Positions 1 through 20,250 of a stretch of DNA of 64,000 bases are shown here, piece by piece (the stretch's first letter is position 1; every line of letters starts with the position of its first letter). Location of the stretch: the NCBI RefSeq assembly GCF_022458985.1, contig NC_061781.1, forward strand, positions 18,693,001 to 18,757,000, written 5' to 3'. The notes beneath the pieces are model-generated. The model ran no database searches. It was not told where the DNA came from and saw only the letters and a program-made list of their open reading frames with translations. The translations under genes were made by a program, and so were the position numbers. This DNA comes from Mugil cephalus. Its lineage: Eukaryota; Chordata; Actinopteri; Mugiliformes; Mugilidae.

Positions 1-1950
1 ATCGTCCTCCTGTCTGTTGTCATTGTTAGACTTGTTAAACCACCAGCTGTCTGAACTTTGTGTGTGAGCTTTTTGTCCTTTCACCGTCGAACTCGTTCTG
101 GGTTTCCTTATACGCGACAGTTTAAATCCGATTCTTAATGTTAATAATCAGAGGTCACTGTATAGCGCTAACTTATTCCCCGCAGAGGGTTCTGAATGTA
201 GATATTGTTCATTAATGTCCGTCCGTCTTGAAATGTTTGTTAATGGAGATGATATATTGTACAGTGAGTATGGTGGCGTCACTACTTTGTGACTTGTCTA
301 ATTTTTTTACATAAACGACTTACGATCATTCAATCACTGCCTCTTTGGTTTTGTGTCAGGTTTTGCAGCCTCGGTGCCACCTGCTGGTCGTACTGTGGCT
401 CAAGTATTTCAGTACAGGTTTAGGTAACTGAGTATTTTCATTAAAGGTAGATTCTGAGAGACAGATGTTGGACACTTGTCAAGTAAATGCACTTTGCACA
501 ACCTAAACTTCATGTATTAAATTTGAGCTCTTAAATGTCACCACGTTAGGCAACAAACATATGTAACCTTCACAAACTTATCATCAATTCTATTCTACAA
601 ATATATTTACATCTAGTAAAAAGACTGATATAGCCTCTAGGTCAGAGTTTCAAAGGTTACAAACTATGCAAGCAAATGTTAGTTTCCAGTCTTTTCAAAA
701 AACTAGATGTAATTTGGTACTATCGAAATCCAAGTGAAACTTCTGAAATGGGCTGTTGTAATTATGAGTTCTTGAATTTAACTTTCATTCTTAACATTGT
801 ATTGGTCATGCAATATTTTCTACACTTTTCTACTTTGACTTGAGTAAAACATCTGTGTGCACGTACTCCACCGCTGACTAAATGTCACTCATTTGTCTAG
901 AAACTCTTGGTTTCTGAGTCATCTCCCGCGTTTTTCTTATGCTGACAAAGATTGAATGAGGTGGCACAGGAAAAGAAGATTTGAGCGCAGAAACGAAAGT
1001 GAAACCGACCAACTAGGTTGCCATGTTTGCTAAAACTCACCCTTTTATACTTTATGGTCAAAACTACCTTGTCATGATAAATATAAGAATTGGTGTTTAA
1101 TTTTGAATTACAAAGTTTAGATGTCGTGTTTGGTTCACAGCGGCATTAAAATATAATAAACAAAACTGAGAAGGATAGTGGAATAAAATCAAGACTAGGT
1201 GAAAATTGTATTTCCCTTATGTAAACTTATATTATTTCTGACATTATGTTTATGTCCTAACAATGACAGTAAAATTTACAAAATAATGAATTACTCAGGG
1301 GGAGTTTTAGACTACGACTTTAGACAAAAATAAATTATATATGTAGAGAGAGAGAGAGTTAAATGAATAAAGTGTGTAATAATAGTGTTTTAAATCTTTT
1401 TTCTCTTCATATATACATTGTTGTGTAAATTTATTTTATTCTTGTTTAATAGTTATTTATTATTATTATTATTACTATTATTATTAATTGTGTTAGCAAT
1501 TTTGCCTCTTTTGTTTTATAAACTCTGCAGTTTTAACATTACTATCACCACTGACACGTGTCTCGTCACTGACCGGCGCCTCTTCAAATCCAAAATTAAA
1601 TCCTTCATTTATTTAAAATTGCTTTTAACACCCAGTAGTGTGGTGACACTTTTATTTTATTTAACATTTTTATTCTCTTAGTTATTGTTTTTATGCATCT
1701 ATCTTACTTTTACTCGTGTACTTGTTTTACGGTGTTTATTTATTTATTTTTTTATCCTTGTTTGATATCTTGTAAAGAACTTTGGTTCACCTGTGGATTG
1801 TTGCAAAGTGCTATATACATAACATTCACATTATTGTTATATTATTATGAGATTACGACGTCATTTGGGAATTTGCGGAGCTCAATTTGGGGGATATCAT
1901 GGAAACAACATGGCAACCAGTAACCTCATCAGTGGGCGGAGGAGCAATGT
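1..1950. other. Upstream region of phf11-like, no gene seen
   Basis: I find no convincing coding exon in this A/T-rich stretch. It contains a short (AG)n tract near 1346-1359, a TAT/TTA-rich stretch near 1450-1485, and one strong interferon-response-like site (listed separately). In human the gene upstream of PHF11 is SETDB2, so the far left could be the end of a neighbour, but nothing in the sequence proves it. Confidence 0.5.
990..1005 (+). promoter_or_regulatory. ISRE/IRF-type element upstream of phf11-like
   Basis: Three GAAA blocks lie in a row (GAAACGAAAGTGAAAC). The last eleven bases, GAAAGTGAAAC, fit the interferon-stimulated response element consensus GAAANNGAAAC exactly. The site is about 1.0 kb upstream of the phf11-like start codon. 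Mammalian PHF11 and its neighbour SETDB2 are reported to be interferon-inducible, so the position makes sense. Activity is inferred. Confidence 0.5.
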
Positions 1951-2026
1951 GGGTTGCAGCTTCATTTGAACGTAGATTCACAAACAACATACGGTGTTAG
2001 ACGTGAAGTGTTATTAGTCGGTAGAA

Positions 2027-5000
2027 ATGAGTGCTGGTCGTAAAGAGACAAAGTGTATACTTTGTCGGCGGACCGAGACGTCGAAGATGACGGGACCTCT
2101 GTCAATCAAGAGCGAAGTAGCGGCTCATCAAAACTGCTTGGTAAATATTAGCACGTTTCCTTGCTAGTATGGAGATGAGTTAGAAAAAAATAAATAAACA
2201 TGGCTAGCAAAGTAAGCGCGGCTATTTTATGAAGAAGGATGCAAAAGAAGAAGAGAAACTCGTATAGAAACTTTCTTCCACCTTTATTGAACGCGGAGGA
2301 GGGAGGAAGCGATGGGTACATTATGTGACAGTCTATTATAGAGAGCCGGTTCTTTTGGTCCGGCTCACTAAAAAGAATCGACTCTTTCGGCTCCCAACTG
2401 GCTCCGGAGATGTTTTACTGCTTAAATTAACTTTAAATTATGTATATAGCGTAAAGCTAATTGCTGATGGAGTTACGTTATATAAATTGTTTATTGTGCA
2501 AATTCTCATTGAACTGCTTCAAAACATCCTGTCCTGTCCTCTGGAGGGTCACCCAAACCAAGACTCAAACCTGGATCCTTCCTGCTGTGAGGCATCAGTG
2601 CTAACCACCACATGTGCCTGTGCAAGTTATTTGTGGAGCCTGCTCAATATGAAATATTTAACTTTTTTAGCTTTGTAGTATCATGCACGTTTACTTGTTA
2701 TTTACTTGTGTTTCTGTTATTTTTTTTAGTTATTTTCCTCAGGTATTTATTGCCGGGAGTCACCAGAGTTTGACAACCTGTTTGGTTTCTCCGTGGAGGA
2801 TGTGCTGGAGGAGGTGAAACGAGGAAACAAACTGGTACAGGCCGCTGAAATGATCAGATGCCCGATCCACCGTCTGTGCCAGCGGTTATGTTCAGTTGTT
2901 TGACTGGTTTGTTTGCATTAGATTTGTTAACTTTTGTAGGACGAAGGGGGCCACGGCTGGGTGTGAAATCAAACGCTGCAAGAAGTCCTACCATTACCCG
3001 TGTGCTGTTGAAGAGGGAGCCAAGACGGTTGAGGATGCGGAAAACGAGAATTATGGGTAAGTCCGACATAAAACGTCGTCCTGTATTTTTAAGTTGTGAA
3101 TAAATCCAAGCTTACCTTTGTTTTACGCAACAGGCTGTACTGCCGACATCATTATGAACAGATAAAAAGTAAGTGGCTTCTTTCCGACGTTATTTTTCCC
3201 CAACTGTACGACGTATTATGAGTTGATCGAGTTTCTTTTTTCTGACCAGAAAAGAACAGTTATGACAAAGAACTTGTCACTTCCATCGCGAAGCCTTCGA
3301 CCTCCAAAACCCCCACTGAAGCCGGACCATCGAAGGTCAGAACGACTTCGGTCGCGTCATATTTATAACACCTGGCGATGATAGGGATGGGCATCGATAA
3401 GATTCTATTGATACCGAGGACTTCTGATTTAGATCCTCACCACCTCTGCTCTGCTGAGACTTAAGGAGAATCGATAAGCATGAAAGATAATGATATCGAT
3501 GGAGTTGGAACCGGTTTTCGATGCCCATCCATAGGCCCTGAAGTTTTTACCATATTCTGTATTTACTTACTGGTGCAGCGGTGAAAAGTGGTCCGACCCC
3601 AAATTTAGCGTGTTTTATTCTCAACAGGTGTATTGTCTGCCCTGTGAGAAGACAGAGGGAAATATCACCTTGGACAGTGTGGCTCAGAGCATCAAGTGAG
3701 TATTTCACAAACATCTTTATTTTTAGTGAATTCATCTGTTTTCAGTCACGTCAATATCATCGCATATCATCGTAACAACCGGATGTGACTTCTCTTATTT
3801 TCTTAAGGTTAAATTGTGAAAAACATCTTCCTTCGTCACATAAGAGGAACAACAGCGGTGAGTCTTGATCAGAGGCTTGTGTTTTTTGTCATATTTGTCA
3901 CAGGTTAAAGGCAGGTTACGTACTTTTTTTTGGGGCATAATTTTGTCCAAATTCAATTATAGCCTGTCAACATAATGTTATTCAAGCTTCATGAGAGAAA
4001 ACTTGACTTCTGTTTATAAAAAAATCATCCTGTGATGTAAGTTTTCCACCAATCACAGGCCATTTTACAGAGCGTCACTGTTTTGGGTGTTCCTATTGGT
4101 TACTCTGCATAAGTCGTGCACGTTCACGTCCCATTGCTAGTCAGTAACTATACTGAAGTAATATTCAGTATATTCACGACATGAATCTGCCATGGTGTAT
4201 AACTGAATAATGGCTCCACCAACGTTAAAGGGGAGGGAGCTGAACTGCAGCATATTCACCCCTTCATGTCCAACTTCACAGTGTTAACTGGAGGCCAAAG
4301 CTGTCACTTTCAACCATGAAAAAGTTTTTGCTGCCAAAACTGAAAAATCAAAAACCCTAACTTGACGTTTTATCACATGCAAGCAACTGCCAGCCGTAGA
4401 CAACTTTGGTTTGGCTTTGCCGATTAAAAGAAAGGATTGGAGTGAGACAATCAACAACCTGCACACTTCATATCAGATAAGATTAATATGTAATCCATCT
4501 TCAGTTTCAGCCTGGGGTTAATTTAAATCATGACTGAAATTATGTTAAGTTAATGCTTATTTAGAAGATTCTTGTTACAGGTCAATTCTAATGCTAACCG
4601 CTAGGTAACGCAACATTAGTCGTATGTTTCAAGGGTGTCTAAGCAGAAGTTGCATTTACTACGTTACCCTCCACAGTGGTTCCACTTACTCTTTGTAATA
4701 TCTTTGTTGGAGAGGCTTCACTTGACTTCGCCCCCTCCGTGTCCTCCTTTGGTCAAATCGTCCATCCAGTGAGTGAGTGTAGGGGTTGGTGAATACAGTC
4801 CCATCAGAGTCAACTTTTTAAAATAACAGTGTATTAGTATATTCTCTAAAATATGTGTTTTCCTCGTACATTCCTGCCAAAACAGTCCACTGAAATACGC
4901 TAACCGCCGTTTACAAGCTATAGTGTTTGAGAAATTGTGCATCCAGTTAAGCCCCGCCCCTCACAAAACGTCACATTGTTTACAAACTGTGAAGGTTTTT

Positions 5001-8000
5001 AAACTAGAAGGAGGAGGGGGGAGGGGACAGCTCAGATTTTACATACTCTGCCTTTAAATTCCTCTCCTTCTTATTTTCAGGTGACTCTGCAGCAGCCGGA
5101 CCGTCCGACCATTCCTCATCCAGCAATACGACGCATGGCACATCCAAGGCACACAGATTTATTCACTGTCACTAGAATGAGTCACGAATTGATCAGAATT
5201 TAATCGTTTTGTCTTTGCCTTTCAGAGACGACTGAGTTTCTGTGACACGTAAGTGGCCGTTCTTTGAAATGAACCTTTTTGTCATTGTGTGTTTTTAGAT
5301 ATTTTGGTGTTATTACAGCTAAAAATGATTACAGGAAATACAAATGATTTTTTTTCTTGCTCTGCCTTAATAAGTGGCACAGTTGTGATGGTGCCTCATC
5401 TCTTATGTCACAGACAAGAAGACACTTCCTTTAAACGGAGGCCTGAAAGCAAGAACGGAATAATATCTGATGATTCTTCAAATTCAGGTTGTCCTCTTTC
5501 ACGAGTAAAGAAAATGTAACCTGTGTGGGTTTGTTCTGCTTTAGATTCTGATTCATGTGATTCCTCCTTTTCCATAGATGACTGTCAACTAAACGAATCA
5601 ATGGAAATATTTGCGCCTTTAGAGTCGGATTTGGATGAAAGTGGCGGTGCAGAGAGCCAGGTAGACCTAATCTGTTATTATAGCTAAAAATCACAACATC
5701 CTGAAGATGTTTAATGAGCTAATGACCTTTTTTTTTTTTTTCCTGTCTTCATTGATTTTCTGCGCTGGTCTGTTGCCTCAGAGGATCAGGTACGACTTTT
5801 CGCTGTGTGTTTTTCTTTATTATACAACTCCTAAGTTTGATCAGCTGGCTTTACAAATGAGGCATCTTCTTCTGCTTCTCAAAGCTTCTGAAGGATAAGT
5901 TTATATTTTACCGACTTAGAATTCTATACACATTTATAAACTAATCCATAGTTTAAACCATTCTGACACAACGGCTACGTTTACATGGACAATATTATGA
6001 TTATAGATTCCAGCTTTGACAACGCTAAATTCACTCAGCGGACGGACGTGACCACATGACTTTTAACAGCGCTGCGCACTCAGTCGATTCTGGCTTCGGT
6101 TTTGTTATTTTTCCATGTTTCCGTCCATCCTGGAAACTCATCACCTCATCTGATGTTTACGACATGTGTGGCAGACAGAACGTATTTATTCAAACTAGAG
6201 AGAAATGTTTGAATAAAGCGTCTCAGTGTTTATTTGGCGTTATGACCATTTCAAACAGATGGTCAAAGGTTTACATCAGACCTCCTAATCCTATTGAAAA
6301 TTCTGTCTGATTGGATCCTACCAGTATTTTCAGACTGATGCGTTTTTTTTGTTCTGATTGGGCTGTTATTCTGAAGATTAGTGGAATATTAATATCTGTG
6401 TAAACATACCCTTTAATGGCCCCCTGGGGACGAATAAGGTTTTCTGAATCTGAATAGCGACTGTCACCAGCTATTAAATATTAAAAGATATTTCGGTTTT
6501 TAATGTTATTGCCCCCTAGGAAAGACTGTAAGAGTCCAAATGGATCCATTCCAGGTAAGCAGTCACAACAAATTCAAGTTATATAAAGTATTTAGCTAAG
6601 ATGTGACACAAATGGGTCCTGACTCCTTTTAGGAAATCAACCAAAGATTGAGAAGAGACAAGAAGATGAAGATGAAACAATCCTATGTTCAGTGAGTTCT
6701 CAGATATAGCTCCAGTACTGTCCTTCCTAGTTCTTACTAGTGTCCCAGTCTTTTGTACTCAAACATTCATGCAGTTTATTACTGTTTATTCGTATTTTCT
6801 TAAAAAACGAGTTGTATAAATATGTCTCGGGAGCATATTTGCATTCAGAATTAAGATACATTTTAAGCACAGTTCATGCAGTATGAGGTAAATCGATGAC
6901 CAGTGTGTTGATGTGAGACGTATCTGCTGCCTGTGAGGACGCTGAGTCTGAGAGTCTGCTGCTTCCTGTGGAGATCTGCGTTGGGTCCGAGTCCCTTTCA
7001 GCTGCTGCTCCTGAGGATTCAATGGATTCAAGTCCAGCACCCAAAGTGACTTTGGTTAGAGAAGATGTGGCAAAGACGGTACATAAAGGTAAGACCAGAC
7101 CAGTACTTTGTTGTTTTTCAAGTAAAAACGAGTAAATATAACCGTTGCACCTTTAATTAATCCTCTGAGAACCATGAATGTCAAGATTTCACAATAATCC
7201 TTCCGGTAGTAATTCACCAAAAAGCCACTTCTTCCTTCTAAAAATACACGCTGACAGCAAAATAATACCAGAATATAGTTAGTATCATTAGAAGTGTTCA
7301 ACATTATTTGAGTAACTGCTGTTTATAAATGACCTGATAAGTGCTGCGTGTGTCCAGGGACATGCAGCGCAACACCCACAAAATGCATCGTGTATATTCT
7401 GTAGTTCCAATGTTACAACACCAGGTGGAGCCTCCTACTGATCAGTGACAGGGACCTTTTATTTATAAAGATGGAGGCATCCTCCAGGATGTCACACAGA
7501 GGTTTCCTGAATAGCAGTTTTGAAGCGAGTTGTGTGGCCGATGCTTCGACACACCCAAATTATACATAACACTAAGCCTTAATGCAAATAAAGAACAAAT
7601 ACACATTGTAAAACAAGCACACCTCCCTGCGTCCAACTAAGAAAAAAAAGTCTCATGTTGAGCATTAGGTGTCTGTAAATTGTTGACTTTAGATAGTTTT
7701 GTCATGCTAATGCTAAACTATGATTTTTTTTAATGTTTAACACAGGCCAGGAACTCTGTTAAACTCTGATTAAGTGCTACCAACAAACTTAAAACTAAGG
7801 TGATAAAATATATTGACAGTCCCAGTCTAGATACATGTTAGCCGTGACATTTTAATGATTAATGACTATCTGCTAACTACATTTTTTTTAAATGTCCATC
7901 CTTCAACATTACAGCAGAATTTGGACATATTTGCAAACAAGGTGCTCAGATTTTAAACCTTTAAACCTACAGACTGAGTGGAGACGAACCAGTCAAACCT

Positions 8001-9932
8001 CTGACATAAATACTGCATGAGAAATATTTATTATATGAGGACGATGCCGTTATATGAAATTTGCAAATTATTAAATCAGGAGGGGATTAATTACATGTAT
8101 TTTGACACTGAAACGTCTCCGTTGTTAGACTCCAGTCCCGACCACAGGCCGGGTCGTCACACCGAGGGACCCTCTGTCCCACAGCAAAGCTCCACTGCTC
8201 GCGCTCGTTCTCCTGAGCCGTCTCAATCTCGCTCTGGTGCTGGCTCGCCTCCATGTGCCGGCTCAGCTGTTCCCCTGGCTCCACCTGAAACCAACTGTGT
8301 AACCCTTCTCTCTACGCCTTCCTCTCTAACGGCACTTCCCTCAGGCCCAGCGCACGGCATCAACTCCACCAGCTTCTGGAAAAGCTGCAATGTGGCTGGC
8401 TGCACGGAGGCCATCTTCACTGACTTCATTAACGGGATGAACGATATTTCTAACAGAATCCAGTCCGACCAGGCCAGCCAGGAGGGTAAGAGAGGACACA
8501 AGACACGTCTCTTTGTTGGTTTTCATTTATAAGTGTAAACAGAGTAAAAACTTCTTTCCTCAGATTATGATCGGGCACTATCGGTGATGGCGGCCTCTGG
8601 GAGACTGGCAGAGTTTGTGTCCAAGCAGCAGGAAGGTCAGTGGACAGTGTTGCTTTGGGGATTGTGTCGTTGGTTGGACTTGATTAAACACAGTAATTTA
8701 ACCTCCTGAGACCCTGCGTCCTCATATGGGGACGTTAAGTTTTAGGTTTGTGGTGACTTATTTTGCTTCATTTAAATTTTTATCCTCATAGTTATGATCG
8801 TGTAACAAAAGTGGACAAGGTACAAAACCTTATTTGATTTTACAGTTGAAACTAGTTTATTCATGCTTACAAACTTTTCTAGTTCAATTCTATCAATAGT
8901 AACAATCTATGACTTCGCTAACTAGCAAGTACTCGATTGAGGACATTGGGACTTCATTTCTGCTTTTTGCACAGAAATGTTCAGACATGAAAATTAACAG
9001 CTTTGGTGGCTTTATTATAATGTTGAGTGAAATAATCCCTGTGTCCACACACGAGGATGTAATTTTTACGCTTAGTTTGTATAGTTCTTGGGTCCTACTA
9101 ATCCCAAATGAAGAGAAGTGGAGAAATTAAAAATGCATACAAAACAAAATCTCAGGTCTCTGGAGTTAAAACACGTTAAACACGTTCTGCTAATTTTAGC
9201 TTTCAGCTAAGTCTGCACTGCACTCTGACTTTAGATCAACACATAGTAGATCCAAAGCCATTTACTTAAATTTTCTTTAAAAATTTACTTAAATGCACGA
9301 TCAGGCATAATGTTATGACCACTTTCCCAATATTGTGTATAAATAATAATAATAATAAATATTATTTCTATTGCACTTTACATTTTAACAATCTAAAAGT
9401 GCTTCAAAGCAACAAAAAGGGCAATAAATTTAATTGAAATTAAAGGAAGAGCCTGTAAAATACATTCAGTAAAAACCTTTTTCAAAAAGAAGGGTTTTAA
9501 GTCTCATGTAAAAACATCTGTAGTCAGTGGGGCCTTCAAGTTGTTATTCACGTCTTCTGTCGGTGGTCATAATGTTGTGGCTGATCGGTGTATATGAAGC
9601 GTACTCTATCACTGCTGTTGTCAGTAACTGTTGTAGTGCTGTGGTTTTTCTGTGGAATCACTCAGAAAAATTGAATCAATGTCAGCAGTAAAAAGGCTCC
9701 ATAAATGTGCTAGAAAAGAGCCAATGCAGTTAGTTTTATTACAACAGATTCGTTTTAAGACGGTTCGTCCTCGTATTAGGTCACTGGAACAGAGCTTCTG
9801 CGTTCAGTGCTGATGTTCATGTTTTAATATCATTTCTAAATCACTGTGGTTGCAGAGTTAAAAAGGAAACTAAAGGAACTGCACAAGGCGGCAGCGGCCA
9901 TGATGGAGGTCGTCTCAGCCCTGAATAAATGA
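2027..9932 (+). CDS. phf11: PHD finger protein 11-like (extended PHD domain), 18 exons, apparent frameshift in exon 3
   Basis: Probable chromatin or DNA-repair-associated nuclear protein. My exons are 2027-2140, 2730-2834, 2922-3056, 3134-3168, 3250-3335, 3628-3695, 3808-3857, 5081-5148, 5226-5248, 5414-5487, 5545-5660, 5782-5789, 6520-6554, 6633-6691, 6938-7088, 8129-8485, 8564-8635 and 9856-9932. The N-terminus is an extended PHD (ePHD) domain: KCILC, then AAHQNCLLFSSG, then CRTKGATAGCEIKRC and SYHYPCA, closing with LYCRHH. The middle is long, acidic and Ser-rich with no recognised domain. The C-terminus is helical and ends in SALNK. Allowing one surplus base in exon 3 the exons sum to 1632 nt (543 aa plus stop); as sequenced they do not stay in frame. 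Human PHF11 is shorter (about 331 aa). Identity rests on the ePHD and on rcbtb1 next door; G2E3/PHF7-type proteins share the domain. Exon 8 would use a GC donor. The middle exons are less certain than the domain exons. Confidence 0.75.
2540..2640 (-). repeat. SINE-type fragment in phf11-like intron 1
   Basis: The text around CTGCTGTGAGGCATCAGTGC followed by TAACCACCACATGTGCC matches the widely dispersed fish repeat whose consensus contains a tRNA-like B-box region and a GTGCTAACCACTGCACCACC-type end. It is a diverged fragment. The family assignment is from memory of the consensus, without a database check. Confidence 0.5.
2922..3056 (+). pseudogene. phf11: phf11-like exon 3 with a 1-bp insertion and premature stop
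   Basis: After the acceptor at 2920-2921, phase 0 reads ATT TGT TAA, a stop at 2928-2930. If one T of the TT at 2927-2928 is removed, the frame becomes I-C-N-F-C-R-T-K-G-A-T, which is exactly the expected ePHD zinc-ligand spacing C-x2-C before KGAT. The exon then has 134 nt, the length that joins in phase to exons 2 and 4. The other 17 exons look intact. Either the base is a sequencing or assembly error, or this copy is a null allele. An alternative acceptor at 2945-2946 keeps the frame but deletes the Cys pair. Confidence 0.6.
3381..3533. mobile_element. Short inverted-repeat element (MITE) in phf11-like intron 5
   Basis: The left end TAGGGATGGGCATCGATAAG is the inverted match of the right end TTTTCGATGCCCATCCATAG, giving a roughly 150-bp palindromic element. 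This is the layout of a small non-autonomous DNA transposon. It carries no coding capacity and sits wholly within an intron. Confidence 0.65.
5972..6413. mobile_element. Inverted-repeat element in phf11-like intron 12
   Basis: GGCTACGTTTACATGGACA at the left and TGTGTAAACATACCCTTT at the right are imperfect inverted repeats enclosing about 440 bp. Related wording (TGTACATG, GTGAACG) occurs near 42120-42200. It looks like a non-autonomous DNA transposon. The reading frame inside (6056-6310) is probably not a gene. Confidence 0.5.
8701..9130. repeat. Dispersed repeat, copy 1 (second copy at 15048-15370)
   Basis: Begins CCTGAGACCCTGCGTCCTC and ends near GGTCCTACTAATCCCAAAT. The stretch around 15048-15370 has the same landmarks in the same order and orientation: GAGACCCGGCGTCCTCAT, CAAGTACTC, GAAATAATCCCTGT, GGTCCTACTAATCCCAAAT. 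It is an interspersed repeat family of about 350-430 bp that I cannot name. Confidence 0.6.
9297..9597. mobile_element. Mariner-like inverted-repeat remnant in phf11-like intron 17
   Basis: The left end reads GATCAGGCATAATGTTATGA and the right end GGTCATAATGTTGTGGCTGA, which are inverted copies. This terminal motif (CATAACATTATGACCAC) is very common in fish genomes at the ends of a Tc1/mariner-type family. Internal sequence is short and A/T-rich, so the copy is non-autonomous or decayed. Confidence 0.6.
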
Positions 9933-10530
9933 GTCCGTCCCGAGAAAGAACATGTACATCAGCTTTTCCTGCTTTTCTCTGTTATTTTGCATTTCAAATT
10001 ATTCCCATTTTATATATATATATATATACTGTATATATATATACTTTTTTTAATCTGTACATTTTTATTGATTCTGCCTTAACATGTGTTTTATTTCTTA
10101 CAAGGATTTAATTTTAAAACCTAAAACAAAATGTGAAGAAGTGGAGAGGATATTTATATTGAAGATTGTTCCTCTCAACTGAAGTATGTTTGCTTGTGGG
10201 TTTGATTCTTTTAAATAATTTTATGGTTTACTTACATTTTAAGAATATTTTTATACCGCAATGTAATTGTTCTTTTTTACCATGTTGAACTTGATGCCAC
10301 ACTGCACATTATCGGAGCTGTTTATTATGTTCGATACATAAATGAACACCAAGTGAAAATTGATGTTGAAATATTTGACACACTTCATGCTGCATTTTTT
10401 TTTTTTTTTGTCAAGATGTTTGCATCCTGTGGTTTACTGATGTTCTGTCAAATCAAATAATGCCTTTTCTAATATAACTGTTTGAAAATCCTTTGTGCAT
10501 TTTGGGAAAAACAAAAACACTCATTTACAG
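9933..10530 (+). other. phf11-like 3' UTR region, convergent with rcbtb1
   Basis: A/T-rich sequence after the phf11-like stop, with an alternating (TA)n stretch at about 10011-10041. No perfect plus-strand AATAAA beyond the one overlapping the stop codon was noted; ATAAAT at 10337 and AATAAT near 10456 are weak candidates. The 3' ends of phf11-like and rcbtb1 meet somewhere around 10.4-10.6 kb. Confidence 0.4.
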
Positions 10531-10534
10531 AAAA

Positions 10535-11458
10535 CTACTTTTTATTTATTTGCTTTACAAGGTCACAGAATTTAACTGGCACTTCATAGTCTTCAGTATC
10601 AACAACTCACAATTATTTGATAAAAACAAACAAAGAAAGCAAAACAAAATAGGAAATATATTCTTGAAAATACTCACAGCGGTAGTGTACATGTCTCTAA
10701 ACGGCTTCATAAATGCTAATACTGTGTAATATCACACGTCCAGGACCTTAACAACCAACGTTTCATGACCAAGGACACATGCCCTGAACGGTTCTTAACG
10801 GCTCCAGACACTTCACTACGTCAGTTTACCTCAAACTATTTTTTTTGTGCAATCTGGAGTTGTAGCTGCCTAGGAAAACACAGTCCAGTTTACGAAATCT
10901 ACAATTTAAGACTGGATGTAACTCTGGGTCGTAAAACAGAAAGTAGAGGAGGATTCGGACCTGAGCGCTGCAGCTGTGGAGACCACCAGGACTAATAATC
11001 ACTGGAATAATAATGCGATATGTTTGTGTTCAGTTTTCAAATACCGGTTCTCTCTTGATAACTACAAGTGCAAAAAGTGTCATGCCTGAAATCCACAATG
11101 CATCCATCAAAACAAATGTGCAAACTCAAAACAAAGTAACTTGGTCAGTTGAACAGAAACAAGGCAAATGGCAAAACACTTTTAAGTTAAAAAAAAAATA
11201 ATGTTAGCCACATCAAACTACAGCAATCCTTTAAATGCCTTTGAGCTCCTGCTTTACGTCTTTAAGTCAGGCACTTGTAACACTGAATCAGCTTGAATGT
11301 CACGGACAGGCTGTTTCTAGTCTGGAAGTACGTGAATTAGGGATTTGACAGTGATGGCGGTGAAGATTTCCGCCGCGTCACCGCCTGTCAGTGGAGGTAC
11401 GTGCAGTCGACCGGAGGCGACGACGCGCTCAGGCGTAGAGTCCTGCATCGGGCCGACA
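10535..11458 (-). other. rcbtb1: Probable rcbtb1 3' UTR
   Basis: Lies directly after the rcbtb1 stop on the minus strand. The plus-strand TTTATTTATT at 10541-10550 gives AATAAA on the minus strand, a reasonable polyadenylation signal about 0.9 kb after the stop. The exact end is inferred. Confidence 0.45.
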
Positions 11459-20096
<8,638 letters not shown>

Positions 20097-20250
20097 GGAT
20101 GAACGCAAACCAGGCTCGTACGCAGTGACTTTTAACTTGCTGGTGGTTGACTGCGATGTCTTGTGATGCGCTCTTATTGTGATTATCGTCCTGTTTTCAT
20201 GTCGTATCCCTTTCTCGTTTCTCCCTGCTGCCATCGGTCACCGATGCATT
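20097..20250 (-). other. rcbtb1: Candidate non-coding first exon and promoter of rcbtb1
   Basis: On the minus strand CTGCTCGAG is followed by GTAAGCTGC, a strong donor (gt at 20096-20095), in a stretch richer in C+G than its surroundings. It would splice to the acceptor at 18011. The 5' boundary is approximate. Confidence 0.5.

Noticed and set aside
8087-8526. Minus-strand frames opposite phf11-like exon 16
   Set aside because: Antisense shadows of a C+G-rich coding exon; no family resemblance.
8017-8532. 171-codon plus-strand frame
   Set aside because: Only 8129-8485 is coding: it is phf11-like exon 16. The rest is intron read-through on both sides.
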